Positions 33,639-44,395 of a stretch of DNA of 64,000 nucleotides are shown in pieces. Every line of letters begins with the position of its first letter. Position 1 is the stretch's first letter. The DNA is from Macrostomum hystrix (taxonomy: Eukaryota > Platyhelminthes > Macrostomidae), in contig CATNEN010000001.1 in assembly GCA_950097015.1 (NCBI GenBank), positions 8,923,001 to 8,987,000 of the forward strand, read 5' to 3'. The position numbers and the translations under genes are program-made. The notes below the pieces were generated by a model. That model made no database searches. It was given only the letters and a program-made list of their open reading frames with translations, and was not told the origin of the DNA.

Positions 33639-34740
33639 GTAAGTAGAGCACAGTTGGACGAATACACGGAATAATGTTTGCATCGTGGTAGTTCACTTCG
33701 TGTACCCTAGTCGTGCACCTATTCTAGAATTTCTTCTTGCGTTTACGTTCTCTTATGGCTTGAGTTAGCAATCGGCTCTCAATTCACTTTGTGTTCAGTC
33801 CAAGCGACGAAACAAGAGATGAAACACGCTATTTTTCTAAACACGCTAAGTCCGAGATTCCTTAAGACTTAAAAAATTCCCAGTCCCTGAAACCCCATCT
33901 CTACGGGAAAACTTAGCAATCCCAAGCCTGACTACCCTGTTGCTCCACTGTTAGGAAGCATCAGTGTTGAGGCCGTTAAAATCCCCCTGAGTCTTAGCGT
34001 TCCCTGTCTTGGTCATTTCTACCAATTGTGTGTGCCATGCTACCATAGTTACAACAGTATCCATCAAGGTGAAGATGTCTGGGCCTCTGGCATGTGCCTG
34101 TACTCTGTTCTGTTCGAGAGCGGCTTTGAGTGGCGAGATTCAGAGGCGTAGGCGAGTTTCTGTATGCTGCTGCTATATGCTGCGCGCCGCCGCCACGCTG
34201 GTACTTAAGCAGTTGCAAGGTGCTGAGGTCAGTGACCCAACCAGCCGTACATTGTAAATATTATCAGACTGCAGTACAGACACTATTTCGCAGAGGCATG
34301 CCTTTGTCTGTTTGTCGAATAGTCAGGTTTTGTCTCTTTGTCAAACAAGCACTGCCTAACTTTGAATTTCCTCTTCCATATTATATTAATTGATTGAGTA
34401 GCCAATTCATATTGATTGTTGTGCTGGCTCGCTTGATCGAAGCCATTGGAAGCCCAGCAAGACTGGAGTTTAAATCCAGGACTCAGTGCCTTGCAATAAA
34501 CCACTCGAGCCGAGTGAGAATTAAACTGCTAAGCTGTTAAACTGATTAGTGATAGTGATATTTTAGTGATACTTTTATCCCTTCCAATTTGTCGCTGTCT
34601 TTTTTTAAGTAATTATTTTAAATACAACACTTTAAATATTCTGTAAGTAATTTTAAAACTAAGATACTGAACAAGTTGTCCAGCTTTTCAGCACTGAGTG
34701 TGCTATTGTTTTAATCTTGTGAAAGTGTGTCTTTGTTTTT
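33639..34740. other. No further gene found
   Basis: AT-rich to mixed sequence between the candidate exon and the LINE tail. A weak tRNA-like segment lies at 34440-34510. Confidence 0.35.
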
Positions 34741-34859
34741 ATCATTTTGTGTCAGTTGATTGATGACTGGGCTGAGTCCCTCCACAGGGACAGATAGGCG
34801 GGCACCCAGAACTTCGGCAATCCCGTGCCGCAGTTCCGCGCCCGTCTCGCAGGCTTAGA

Positions 34860-35368
34860 ACATCCTTTTGAACCAAAACCGGAAGGATATCCGCGCTCTC
34901 GTCATGACCCTCACGGCCCACGGCTACCTCGCTAGGCACTGTTTCCTCCGGGGCGACCTTGAGAGTGAACTCTGCCCCTTTTGTGAGTACGACAACGAAG
35001 ATGCTGAGCACTTTGTGGGTCACTGCCCTTTCTTTAACAGAGACCGGCTACCTCGGGCCCAACACGTCTATGGACGAGATTTGCCAGACGGACAGCATTC
35101 CACGGCTTGTCCAGTTCCTCCGGGCAACAAGACGAGCCACGTCCTTCCCTGCGGAAGACAACGCTGCAGGACGGACCGGCGGACCACCCTGACCGGCCCC
35201 ATGCCCTCGCCTGTCTCGCCTCGCCTATCATCGAGTTGGCGCCGACACGACCCGGGTCCTCAGCCGCATCGCCGATGGGAGAAGAGCGCTAGCGAGCTGG
35301 CCAGAGAGATATTTTGGTCCGATGAGCCATTCGCATTTCGGCTTCATCCTTCCCCCCTCCGGATGTAG
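34860..35368 (+). pseudogene. C-terminal tail of a non-LTR retrotransposon (LINE) ORF, frameshifted
   Basis: Frame 2 encodes LTAHGYLARHCFLRG followed by CPFCEYDNEDAEHFVGHC, the CX2CX8HX4C zinc motif found after the reverse transcriptase in Jockey/R1/I-type LINEs. The family-like continuation (MDEICQTDSIPRLVQFLRA) is in another frame from about 35060, so the ORF is broken. Reverse transcriptase and endonuclease are absent. No poly-A tail is clear; Gypsy-derived sequence begins about 140 bp downstream. Confidence 0.7.
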
Positions 35369-35505
35369 TTGTGTCGGCGTTGCCGATGCCACGTTACCGG
35401 AACCGACATCCCCTGTCCCCTCTATGCAGTCGGAGCCACCGGGGCGCTAGGGGGTCTACGAAACATTTAGGGGAGGAGACAGCATAGTGGCATTATCATA
35501 AAAAT

Positions 35506-38500
35506 GTGCAGGAAATTGCACATTTCTCTTGCACGCCTCTCCTGATTGTCCCTAAGAAAGACAAGACGATCAGGATAGTCTTAGACTATCGCGAGTTAAA
35601 CAGCCGCTGCCTGAAACATGTCTATCCGCTGCCAGACATTCAGCAGACCTTTGAGCACTTAAGAGGAGCGCAGTACTACTCCGCCCTCGATCTGGCTCAG
35701 GGTTTCTGGCAGATCCCGCTGAGAGAGCAGGATAGACACCTGACCGCGTTCTCAGTTCACAACAGAGGACAGTTTGAATTTACGGTGTTGCCGATGGGCA
35801 TGACGGATTCGGCTGGGTCCTTTCAGCGCTGTATCAACAAGCTGCTGGAGGGGCTGACGCCAAAGGTAGCGCTGGGGTATATCGATGATATACTTGTCCA
35901 CTCGCCTACCTTTGACGATCACCTGGAGCATCTGAGGATGATGCTGACGCGAATCCGTGATGCCAAGTTCAAACTGAAGCCGAAGAAGTGCCACCTGTTT
36001 AAGAGGGAGTTGCAATACTTAGGCCACGTGGTGACACCTGAAGGCATCCTGACGAACGAGGACAAGATCGCCGAGCTCAGAGGCTGGCCGACACCTCGGA
36101 AGCGCGAAGGAACTGCGCAGCTTTTTGGGGTTGGCACAGTACTACAAGAAGTTCGTCCGCAACTACTCAGCGATTGCAGCACCATTGCATGAGCTCACTA
36201 AGCGGGACATTACTAGCTTGAAGGTTCTGTGGAAGACAGAGCATGAGAGGGCTTTCCAGGGATTGAAGGATGCGTTGTGCTCTACGGAGGTACTGGCGTA
36301 ACCGGAGTACACCTCTGACCCGAAAGTCACTTTCATCCTCGACACAGATGCCTCTGATGACCGCATAGGAACTTGTCTGAATCAGCTGCAGTCCGATGGA
36401 GTAGAGAGGCCTGTTGGCTACTACAGCCGGAAGCTGCGAGGGCCGGAGACCCGCTATACTACGACCCGCAAGGAACTGTTGGCAGTCGTAGATGCGATGC
36501 GGCATTTCCGGTACTTCCTGGTTGGCAAGAAGGTTGTGGTCCGGTCTGATCACAAGGCCCTGCTGTGGCTCATGCATCAGACTGAGGCGACAGGCATCTT
36601 GGGCCGTTTGGTTGAGAGGATGAGTGAGTTTGATTTCACCATTGTTCATCGTCCTGGAAAGTCTCACCAAAATGCTGATTCGATGTCGAGAAAGCCGGAT
36701 AACCCGGTCTATTGTTCTTTTGGGGTATTAACACCCCACAACCAGTTCGGTGCGAGTGCGTGCACCCGCCAATTTTCGAGTCAGCTGGAGGAGGGACAGG
36801 AAGGGATCAATAAACAGGGTGAAACCAATGAGGCCGCAGAACCACTGCGAGCTGTGAAACCCAAGGCCCAGAATGTCGCTGACGGCCGATCAGGAAGGGA
36901 AGCAGCTGTGTCTGAAGGACTGGTGGAACAGCCGGTCCTGGAACCTGTCCAGGTGCGCCAAGATAAGGCGGTGCTGCAATGGTGTCAGGAAGACACGACC
37001 GCAGGCCAGCTTTTGAGGCGGGAAGCACCTGTCTACGGGGCTCCGCAGTCAGCTCGTTGCAGCCAGTTCTGCCTGCAGACTGTGGATGCCGCAGTGCAGA
37101 AGGTAGCTACTGAAGGTAGCTGGAGCCAGGGAGCCACAAGGGAGGAGCAATGGGTGCGGGGCTGTGATGCCAAGGCACAGGTGCAGACTCAGGTGGTGGC
37201 GGAAGGCTCAGAGGTAAAGGAAAAGGTGCCCGCTCGTTGCAGCCAGTCCTGCCTGCAGACACCGAATCCTGCTGCTGAGGAGTTCTCAGAAACAGGGGAG
37301 AAGTCGCTGGCTCGATGCAGCAGGTCCTGCCTGCGAGCGACGGATCCCGCTGTGTCAGGGTCCTCGGGTCAGGAGGATCAGCAGTTAGCTCGTTGCAGCC
37401 AGTCCTGTCTGCCGACTGTTGGTCTCTCCGTGGGACATGGAGCAGATGTGGAGGGGCGTTGTCAGACTCATTGCGACCAGTCTCGCCTGTCAAGGACACC
37501 CCCTGCTGCCAGGGCTCCTGGGTCCAAGGACAAGGAGGACGAAGACAATGGAGAGCTGCCTCCGGTAAGAGCAGTGGTGACAGAGTTCCTGAAGGTGCCG
37601 GTTAGCCAGGTCGAGTTGCTAGAAGCTCAGCACCAAGACCCAGCAATCAGGTACCTGACGGAACTGAAGCTGTCAGGAAGGGAAAAGCCCAGGTTCGATC
37701 AGCGACTACAGATGTCGAAGGAGGTCAGAGACCTGCTGGGTGCATTTGAGGAGCTGGAGGTGCGCGACGGGTTACTCGTCATTGACTTTGATGATAACCG
37801 ACCGCCGCGACCGGTGCTACCGAGAGCATTAGACTCGCGCGTATTTGAGGTCATGCATGACTCACCTTTGGCGGGTCATCTCGGCCAGTCCAAGACGGTG
37901 CAGAGAGTGAGAGACAGGTTCTGGAGACCCGGTCTCTGGACGGAGGCAACGGGGTACGTTGCGCGTTGCAGGACATGTCTGGAGAGTAAGTCGAGGCGGA
38001 AGGAGGTGGTCCCACCGCAGAACTTTCCAGTGTGTGAGGTCTTGGGAAGGGTGCATGCCGACGTGATCGGGCCTTTGTCTCAGCCGAGTGCCCGAGGACA
38101 TCGGTACATCCTAACCCTGTGTGATGCAACATCGAAGTACCCGTTTGCCTACCCGATGAGGAACCAGATGACCAAGACAGTGCTCAAACTGCTGCTAGAT
38201 CGGTTTATTCCCGAGTACGGTGCGCCAGCTTGGTTGCACACGGACCAGGGGACGAACTTCATGAGCGCAGAGTTTGAAGACTTCTGTAAGCTGTACGGAA
38301 TCCGTCACACGCAGACGTGTCCCTACAACCCAGCCAGCAATGGCCAGGTTGAAAATCTGAATCGCCAGATTAAGTCAGTGCTCACGTGTTTGTTGGAAAA
38401 GGATCACAGGGATTGGGACCTGATGCTGCCCGCGTGCTTGATCGCGTTGCGCACAAGTGTCCATCCTGTGACCGGGTACACGCGAGTTGCCTCCAGGTCG

Positions 38501-38833
38501 AGTCTCCACGAGCTAGTCGGCCATGAGATCTGCAATGGAGAAGAGGCGAGGAAGGCGTCAGGTGATGTGGTTGTCCAGCCGTCGGACAGTCCGTTGCCCT
38601 CTTCAACCCTGCCCCCTATCCCATCCTCTGTGCACGGGGAAGTTGCAGATAGTGTTAGGGCCGAGGAAATAGGTGAGGCTGCTCAGAATCAGGAAGTAGG
38701 TGAGGCTAGAGATCACGAACCGCGGCAAAGGCCGCAGAGAGTTAGGCGAGAGCCCGAGAGGCTACAGGTTGATCCTAGCAGGAAATCCTACTTCATCAGA
38801 GCAATGTATGGCCTACCTACAATGTTTCAGTGA
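35506..38833 (+). pseudogene. Decayed Ty3/Gypsy pol (RT, RNase H, integrase)
   Basis: RT opens at PLLIVPKKD with the catalytic YIDD (about 35880). A frameshift near 36105 moves the frame, and TAA at 36299 breaks it before RNase H (DTDAS about 36340; RSDHKALLWL). After RNase H a long linker holds five copies of a 78-bp Cys-rich unit (ARCSQSCLQT type). Integrase follows: HHCC (HLGQ...CRTCLES, about 37870-37985) and a DDE core (HADVIGPL, HTDQGTNFMS, NPASNGQVENLNR). Sequence after TSVHPVTGYTR no longer looks like integrase C-domain. Gag and protease are missing, and no LTRs were found. The last ORF (36479-38833) is open for 784 codons. Confidence 0.9.
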
Positions 38834-38912
38834 CATACCCTTCCGAAGCTTGGCAAGAAGTAGCCCGAAGCAAATTATAAGAAGAAAATAAACAAAAACA
38901 AGGAAGAAGGAG

Positions 38913-39692
38913 ATGAAAGGCAAAGAGAATAATAGGCCAGAGGAAAGAGTGCCAACGCGCCCACGTCTGATGGGGCTAGTAAGGAAGGTCAACGAGTCGA
39001 CGGAGGTGAGTAGACGGGTGGAGCTTTTAAGGGGCCAATTCGGCAAAAGTGCGCCCTTCCCGTGGGGTCAGCGCTCGCCGAGTTGGCACCAGCATTTTAT
39101 GCCGTCTCTCCCTCGTTCGCAACAGGCGGTCAAGCGCCCTGCTGCTACGCCACTCGGGCCAGCATGCAAGAGGCGGCAGGTAGCAGTGCAGGCGGTGCCG
39201 GAAACCGCAGAAGCCGGCGTGCAGGTACGCCGACCGGCAGCAAGCAGCAGTAGCAGCGGGTCGGACAAGGCCCAGGCGGACCCAGATGAGAATGTATGGG
39301 CTGCTTTGCAAGAGGGCATGCCCTCGGAGGACGAGGGTCTCTCGGACCCAGACTCCTCCGAAGAGTTGCCAGTTGCCGAGGGGCCGGCGGCACAACCACC
39401 ACTCAAATGGCAGCCGCCACAGACCTCGTCCTCCAGCGACAGCCTGGAAAAAGCCGGCGCGCAGGCCAAACCAAGAAGACGGCGAGTTGGCGCCCAACCG
39501 CGCAGACAGCGCCGGGCACAGTGGGGCCACCGGGCGGCGGGTCGAGAACACGCCGTTGGTGAATTGGCGCAGGCATTGGCTAGGGCAGCCCGTGAAGTAC
39601 AAGAAGACGGCCCGGCGGGACACCGGCGGAAGGGCGTGGGTTGGGCGCCGGCGCCCCTCTGTACGCCCCACTATGCGCCCTCCCACCAGTGA
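38913..39692 (+). CDS. Hypothetical 259-codon ORF downstream of the Gypsy pol
   Basis: The ORF starts at an ATG 80 bp after the pol stop, behind a purine-rich AAGGAAGAAGGAG. It encodes a basic/acidic low-complexity protein: a basic N-terminal 90 residues, a Ser-rich patch, an acidic segment (DPDENVWAALQEG and EDEGLSDPDSSEELP, about 120-150), then an Arg-rich region. No domain recognised. Its C-terminus runs into the GC-rich hairpin repeat, so it is probably truncated. It could be a third ORF of the retroelement. A long minus-strand ORF overlaps, so composition alone could explain it. Confidence 0.35.
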   Translation: MKGKENNRPEERVPTRPRLMGLVRKVNESTEVSRRVELLRGQFGKSAPFPWGQRSPSWHQHFMPSLPRSQQAVKRPAATPLGPACKRRQVAVQAVPETAEAGVQVRRPAASSSSSGSDKAQADPDENVWAALQEGMPSEDEGLSDPDSSEELPVAEGPAAQPPLKWQPPQTSSSSDSLEKAGAQAKPRRRRVGAQPRRQRRAQWGHRAAGREHAVGELAQALARAAREVQEDGPAGHRRKGVGWAPAPLCTPHYAPSHQ

Positions 39693-39726
39693 CGGGTGGG
39701 GGGGCGTACGGTTTGGCCAAGCGCCT
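39645..39726. repeat. GC-rich hairpin repeat, copy 1
   Basis: It contains GCGCCCCTCTGTACGCCCCA, CTATGCGCCC and a GGGGCGTACGGTTTGGCCAA block. On the minus strand it matches, over about 75 bp, the repeat at 61.55 kb. The core motif CTATRCGCCC or GTACGCCCC appears in both orientations and can pair to form stems. It ends where the polyQ element begins. Confidence 0.75.
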
Positions 39727-40119
39727 CGCAGGCTCTATAATTATTTGTAGCCATATTTCACTTTTCTTTTAAGCTTTCAGCTGAAATGCCTCTGAAATCA
39801 TCCATGAGGTATGAGCTGCAGCTCAGGAGCATTGAGCTAAAAGCTAGGCTTCTCTCACTTTCAAATACACTTTTACCATCCTTTTAACTACCTTAAATCC
39901 ATTTGAACATTTTAAACACCCTTTGATACACTTATTTTACTCTTATTCACTTCTACTTTTGCTTTTCCTTTACTTTTACTTATTTACTTTTCAATTTTCA
40001 GAGAATTCGGATCGAGGTTCTACTTCTTCTTATAGAGATAGTTACTTCTATAATTACTTCTATAGTTACTTCTACTCTCTTCTATATCTCTATAAGAGAT
40101 AGTTATGGATAATAATAAG

Positions 40120-40153
<34 letters not shown>

Positions 40154-40436
40154 TGCAGACGAGCAGCCCATGGAAGCTGCTGCCCACCACGGTGGCAGGC
40201 AGAAGCTCTGCAGTCCAGTGATGGAAGGAGAAGGGAGGGGGCGGGGCGGCCACCACTTTCACGCCGCCGAGGCCCCGGTGCCCTCCCTCACCGGGCAAGA
40301 AATAAAAAGGTTTGTCTAAGCTACCTATATGTGATACCTTTATTCCTTAATTCTTAATCCTTAATCGTTAATTCTTTAAATAAGCGCTATAGTAGTAAAA
40401 TTAAACCCGTTTGCAGGTGTAAGTTTTCATTGACTC
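39727..40436 (+). mobile_element. Dispersed polyQ-ORF element, copy 1
   Basis: It aligns with 58205-59052 from CAGGCTCT to the shared end TTTTCATTGACTCT. Shared landmarks in order: ATTATTTGTAGCCAYATTTC, GAGCATTGAGCTAAAAGCTA, a CTTTTCAATTTTCAG acceptor-like site before AGAATTC, a CAG-rich ORF, AATAAA, and the 3' segment AATAAGCGCTATAGTAG. No LTR, terminal inverted repeat or poly-A tail is evident. A duplicated gene rather than a transposon is possible. Confidence 0.7.
40105..40305 (+). pseudogene. polyQ small protein, copy 1, with premature stop
   Basis: ATG at 40105, then MDNNK and a run of 11 Gln, then SPWKLLPTTV. An in-frame TGA at 40219 stands where the other copy has TGG (Trp). Beyond it the frame still encodes the conserved FTPPRPRCPPS and reaches TAA at 40303. 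So either one nonsense change disabled this copy, or the TGA is bypassed. No known domain. Confidence 0.6.
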
Positions 40437-43400
40437 TTGAAGTGGGTGCGGGTTTTGCAATCCGATGACCTGTCCTCAAGAGAGAAAGGGAGTGTGGGAA
40501 TGGCGATAGAGTTAGAAGTCGTACCGCAAAGCCTCGCGATTTGTCGCGGGAAGAGGGATGAAGGGAGAGATGAAGGGAGAGACAGTGGATGCAGGGAGTG
40601 GTCCTCTCGGCCTCAGGCTGGCCAGTCCCACTCAACCCATAGGCCACAGGCATGACTGCCGTGCCTACCCCAAGCAGTGCTCGAAACCGGGTAAAGTCTA
40701 AAGAGATATCGGACTACCCGCAAGCAGGTAGGACAGGGCTAGATAGCCTACTGTCATCAGTAGCATGTACATAACTGACTCCTAACAGTGGTAGCAGTGG
40801 TCGATTCGGCCCAGGCTCTTGTCTTAGAAATGCGGAAAGGCTATTGGCAAAGCGGAAAATGATCTAGGGTAGCGCCACCACCCAATGCGCCTACGTTGCC
40901 ACCGCAGACATTTGGGAACTTGGGTCCCCGGAGTTCACAGCTCCTAGTTTGTCACACAGATCTCAGACAAGCCGAAAAATAGGGCATTCTGTAACTTCCG
41001 TTTTAGACTAGGGCGAAGACCCCAGAATGAATCGAGACACGCCTCAACAGGGGATTCCTGAAACTGCGCTACAGTGGTCTAGAAAGGTGGTACTCCGAAC
41101 CCGAATGAGAAACCCATAGCCAGAATCCTACACCTGGAACATCAAACACATTCCTTACATTAGATTACAGCCTACACATTAAATAACTAGCAAATCCGAA
41201 TCTGCGTGAGATGAGGAGATCAGAGGCAGGAGAGGTTAAGCAGAACACTGGCTGAGTGATTGTGCACGCGATGATTATTAGATCACACCCCTCGCTCCCA
41301 TGGCGGCGGCAGCGAGAGGCGGGGAACAGAAGGGAAACTTAATTGACAAGGGAGGTTGACACGCACTCCTTGATCCGCCAGAAAGAGAGGAAAAGCCCGC
41401 CAAGGAATTTCCCCACCCCTAGCGGAGAAACACATGCTACGCTCCGCATATTACTCGCAAATCCCTAGCTCCATATTACGCTCATGCGCGCTCACAGTTG
41501 TCCTCCTGCCGCAGCTTTCAGCTCGGCATCACCAGAGCCCACCCCTAATGAATTAGCCGCTCATGATTGAGGGCTGTCTAATAGAAAAATAAAGAGAAGA
41601 GAATAGCATGATAAGGAAAGGTCTAGTTGTTATAAAATTGGCCTAATTATTAAAAACGGCAGTCAATTAATAAATGGTTTATTAGGCTAAAATACCGCCC
41701 TTGCCCCGATTGCCCCACTAGCTAAATAATAAATCCCTTAGGGATAACAATTAGTGTCCGCTGCGCGGGTTACTTATCTGATGCTGGCTGACTTTGTTGC
41801 AGGCCGTCGCTCTCGCAGGGATGGGCAAATAAAAGGGGGAACGAGACGAGGAGTTGCTAAACACAGCTGGCAAGGGGCCAGGCTGCAAGGAGCTCGATGC
41901 TCAATTGGAGCTCACCCAAGGAGGTGGCTTATGCTCACGGGATCTAACAGGTATTTACCTGTAGTTATGCTCTGGAGCCTTAGGCTCAGGGGCTAAGTGC
42001 TAGACTAGAAGGGGGAGAGTCCACGGACCGAGTTCCGGGACCGGACAGGGGGAAAAGAGGGTAAGGGGTCGGTAGGAAGGTAGGTAAAGGTGGGAAGAAG
42101 GTCCAAAGGGAGGTTGCTCTAGGCCTAGGGGCAGCGCAGCGCGCTTTCTTAAATAGTCCTGCAGCTCCGTCAACCCCCCATTCATCAAAGCAACCCACAT
42201 GCTCGCCAGCCTGTCAGCGAGGAATCGGGTCGGCATTATGCCACCCCAATTGCCCACCGAAGCGGCGGCGAGAATCGCCAGATGCCCCACTAGGAGCGTC
42301 TGCCGGCAGTCGGCCAATGATTGTGATCCCGCCGGGATATGGGAAGCGCAGGCGCCGACCTGCCTATAGTGTCGTTACATGTATCTAAAGGGGGAAAAGG
42401 TCATAATCGAGCTTCGGCTCGGGTTACAGTAAAGAAAAGGGGACATGAAGAATTAATGCCCACTCTAGACGCATGAGTGATCCCTACAATCTGATCGCGG
42501 TTTGGAGGGGAATTATGACCTAAACTAGTCCATACAGTATTGCTATGGCCGCGATCAGTCACTTCTACAGGAGACTAGACAGATCCGAGGCAAGGGGAAT
42601 CGGCGGCTACTTAATTCACCTCCGCCCCAAGCCTGGCCCTAAGATTAATGATTGTGTTCTGCGGCCAGCTGCTATGTGGGTCGCGATTATTTAGCTACTA
42701 AAAATTGGAAAAATTCCGCTGGCTCACATTCCCACTCGATTCCCGCAGCACACTCCACATCACTCCACCTTCGCTCACTTTCACGTAAGACACTTACGTG
42801 CCTACTGACAGTAGTAGCGGGGTGTCTCGAGAATCGAGGGAAAAATGATAATAAGTACCTACAACATACTGTACAGAACCCTAAGAAGAATTCCGCTAGA
42901 GAAGAAATCCTAGATTATCGTACGTAAAATACTGCTATAAATAGATTTGTGCGAGAGCGCAAAGCGGTCGGCGCCCCTAGCGACTAAGGGATAAAGTCCT
43001 GAGGGGAGGTGGGTGCGCATTCCGGCTGAGTTAAAGTTGTTCTCGTTGCCCAGGGGTGCCGTGTCCCGGCTCGCCTTCTCCTCCAGGTGGCTGCAGCTGT
43101 CCCCGTCTTTCCCTGCCCGGCTTGGTCTCGGTTGCGCAATCCTGGGAGGCTCCGGCCGTTTTCTTCTTAAGTCCGAGGGTCCGGCCGCACTCTTCTCCAG
43201 GTGGCTCCAGGTTGGTTGGCCCGTTCGCGCCTTCCCGATCCCGTTGCCGGGCCGTGGTAGCCTCTTATTCGCCGCGCGCCCAGGTGTTCTCAGCTGGCCA
43301 GGCCCGAAAATTCTCGTCGGGCCGGTTGCCTAGCCGTTGCGCGCAGCCCAATCGGCGCTGCAGCTGGTTGCAGCTGGGAAAAACCGCTGCTCAGGCCGCT

Positions 43401-43505
43401 TTGCGATGCTGTTGCCGGCCGCAGGGTCTCCTCACCGAAAAGGTCAGGGCCCCAACAACTAAACTGTTACCATGGGCCCCCTAAACTGGTTCTGCCCGGA
43501 ATTCC
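40437..43505. other. 3 kb with no recognisable gene
   Basis: Mixed-composition sequence with short non-domain ORFs. A TGGTAGCAGTGG at 40789 resembles an initiator-tRNA primer-binding site, but no paired LTR was found. GC-rich from about 42960. It may be the body of an unrecognised element ending in the promoter at 43.5 kb. Confidence 0.35.
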
Positions 43506-43517
43506 CACTTTGTTCCC

Positions 43518-43567
43518 ATTGGCTGGCGGTTAGACCGCCACGTCTCTCTAAATTAGCCCTATAAAAA
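43518..43567 (+). promoter_or_regulatory. CCAAT/TATA promoter of the 82-residue membrane-protein gene
   Basis: Inverted CCAAT (ATTGG, 43518-43522), then a perfect 7-bp palindrome TGGCGGT-TAG-ACCGCCA (43524-43540), then TATAAAAA (43560-43567). The spacing fits a core promoter, with transcription starting near 43590, about 95 nt before the ATG at 43683. Confidence 0.6.
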
Positions 43568-43682
43568 CAAACACTTGACGCCCCATTAACTTCAAGCCTG
43601 TTATCTCGTAAACAACTATCCGACTGCAATTTTCGCTAAGTTTCGGACATTATTGCTCGTGCACCAACCATTGCCCGCGATC

Positions 43683-44395
43683 ATGGCCCAGCAGCAGCCT
43701 GAAGGAGAGAGGTGAGTTGTTTAACTTCTACTCGGCCCCCCAAGGCCGGTTATTAAGGATAATTGCGAGGGTTATGTCATAATCATTAGGATAAACAGAA
43801 TCCCCCTTACCCACGGCACACCTAATTATCCAAAAAGTTGAAATTGACCCTGACCCGAAACTGTGAAAAACCCTGTCCTGGTTAGAGATCGGTTAAATTG
43901 GAAAGTATTTAGATTGCCATTTTCAACACTATTCTGTCCCCGCCTAATCTGGCTACACCCTCCTTCCATTTCCAGCGATTACCTGCCCGGATTTCTAGAT
44001 CCGCCTCGGCGCCGGGCCAGCTCAGGCGGCCCCATAACTATGTCGTTTGTGATGAGTAAGTCAAACCTATTGTTATCCTACATTCCTACTTCCTCACAAA
44101 TTCCACCTTTTTGACCCTTCCTCCCTACTATCGCCACACCGCGATATGGCCACCATTTGATCCATATCCCAAGAAAGATTCCGGCTAACTCCTACCCCTG
44201 ATTCAAAAAGAAACTCCGATGTCTAAAGATCAACCCGCCCTCCCATCTTCCGCAGATATCAACGTGCCCGAAGGGCGCGAGCAGGCCGTAGCTGCCATCG
44301 CTATGAGCTTCCTCAGGGGCCCCATTGGCCTGACGCTGTGCGTGGCCACGATCACCGCGGCCCTCGTCATGGCTGCCATGATATGGCTCCTATGA
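43683..44395 (+). CDS. Three-exon single-pass membrane protein of 82 residues, unknown
   Basis: Exons 43683-43711, 43976-44055 and 44256-44395 join in phase to 82 codons plus TGA. Introns are 264 and 200 bp with good signals (GTGAGT/TTTCCAG; GTAAGT/TTCCGCAG). The protein starts MAQQQPEGE, has a polar middle with DPPRRRASSGG, and ends in one hydrophobic segment (about residues 58-82, GPIGLTLCVATITAALVMAA then MIWLL) reaching the C-terminus, the layout of a tail-anchored protein. No family recognised. A TATA/CCAAT promoter lies upstream. The AlkB-like reading frame opens just before its stop, so the two may share a transcript. Confidence 0.6.

Noticed and set aside
34435-34515. tRNA-like segment (GGAGTTTAAATCC as a B box)
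   Set aside because: No convincing A box or cloverleaf; at most a worn SINE.
39027-39686. 219-codon minus-strand ORF
   Set aside because: Mirror of the GC-rich plus-strand ORF; no domain and poorer context.
40780-40805. Primer-binding-site-like TGGTAGCAGTGG after CCTAACA
   Set aside because: I could find no matching LTR on either side and no gag/pol in the following 3 kb.
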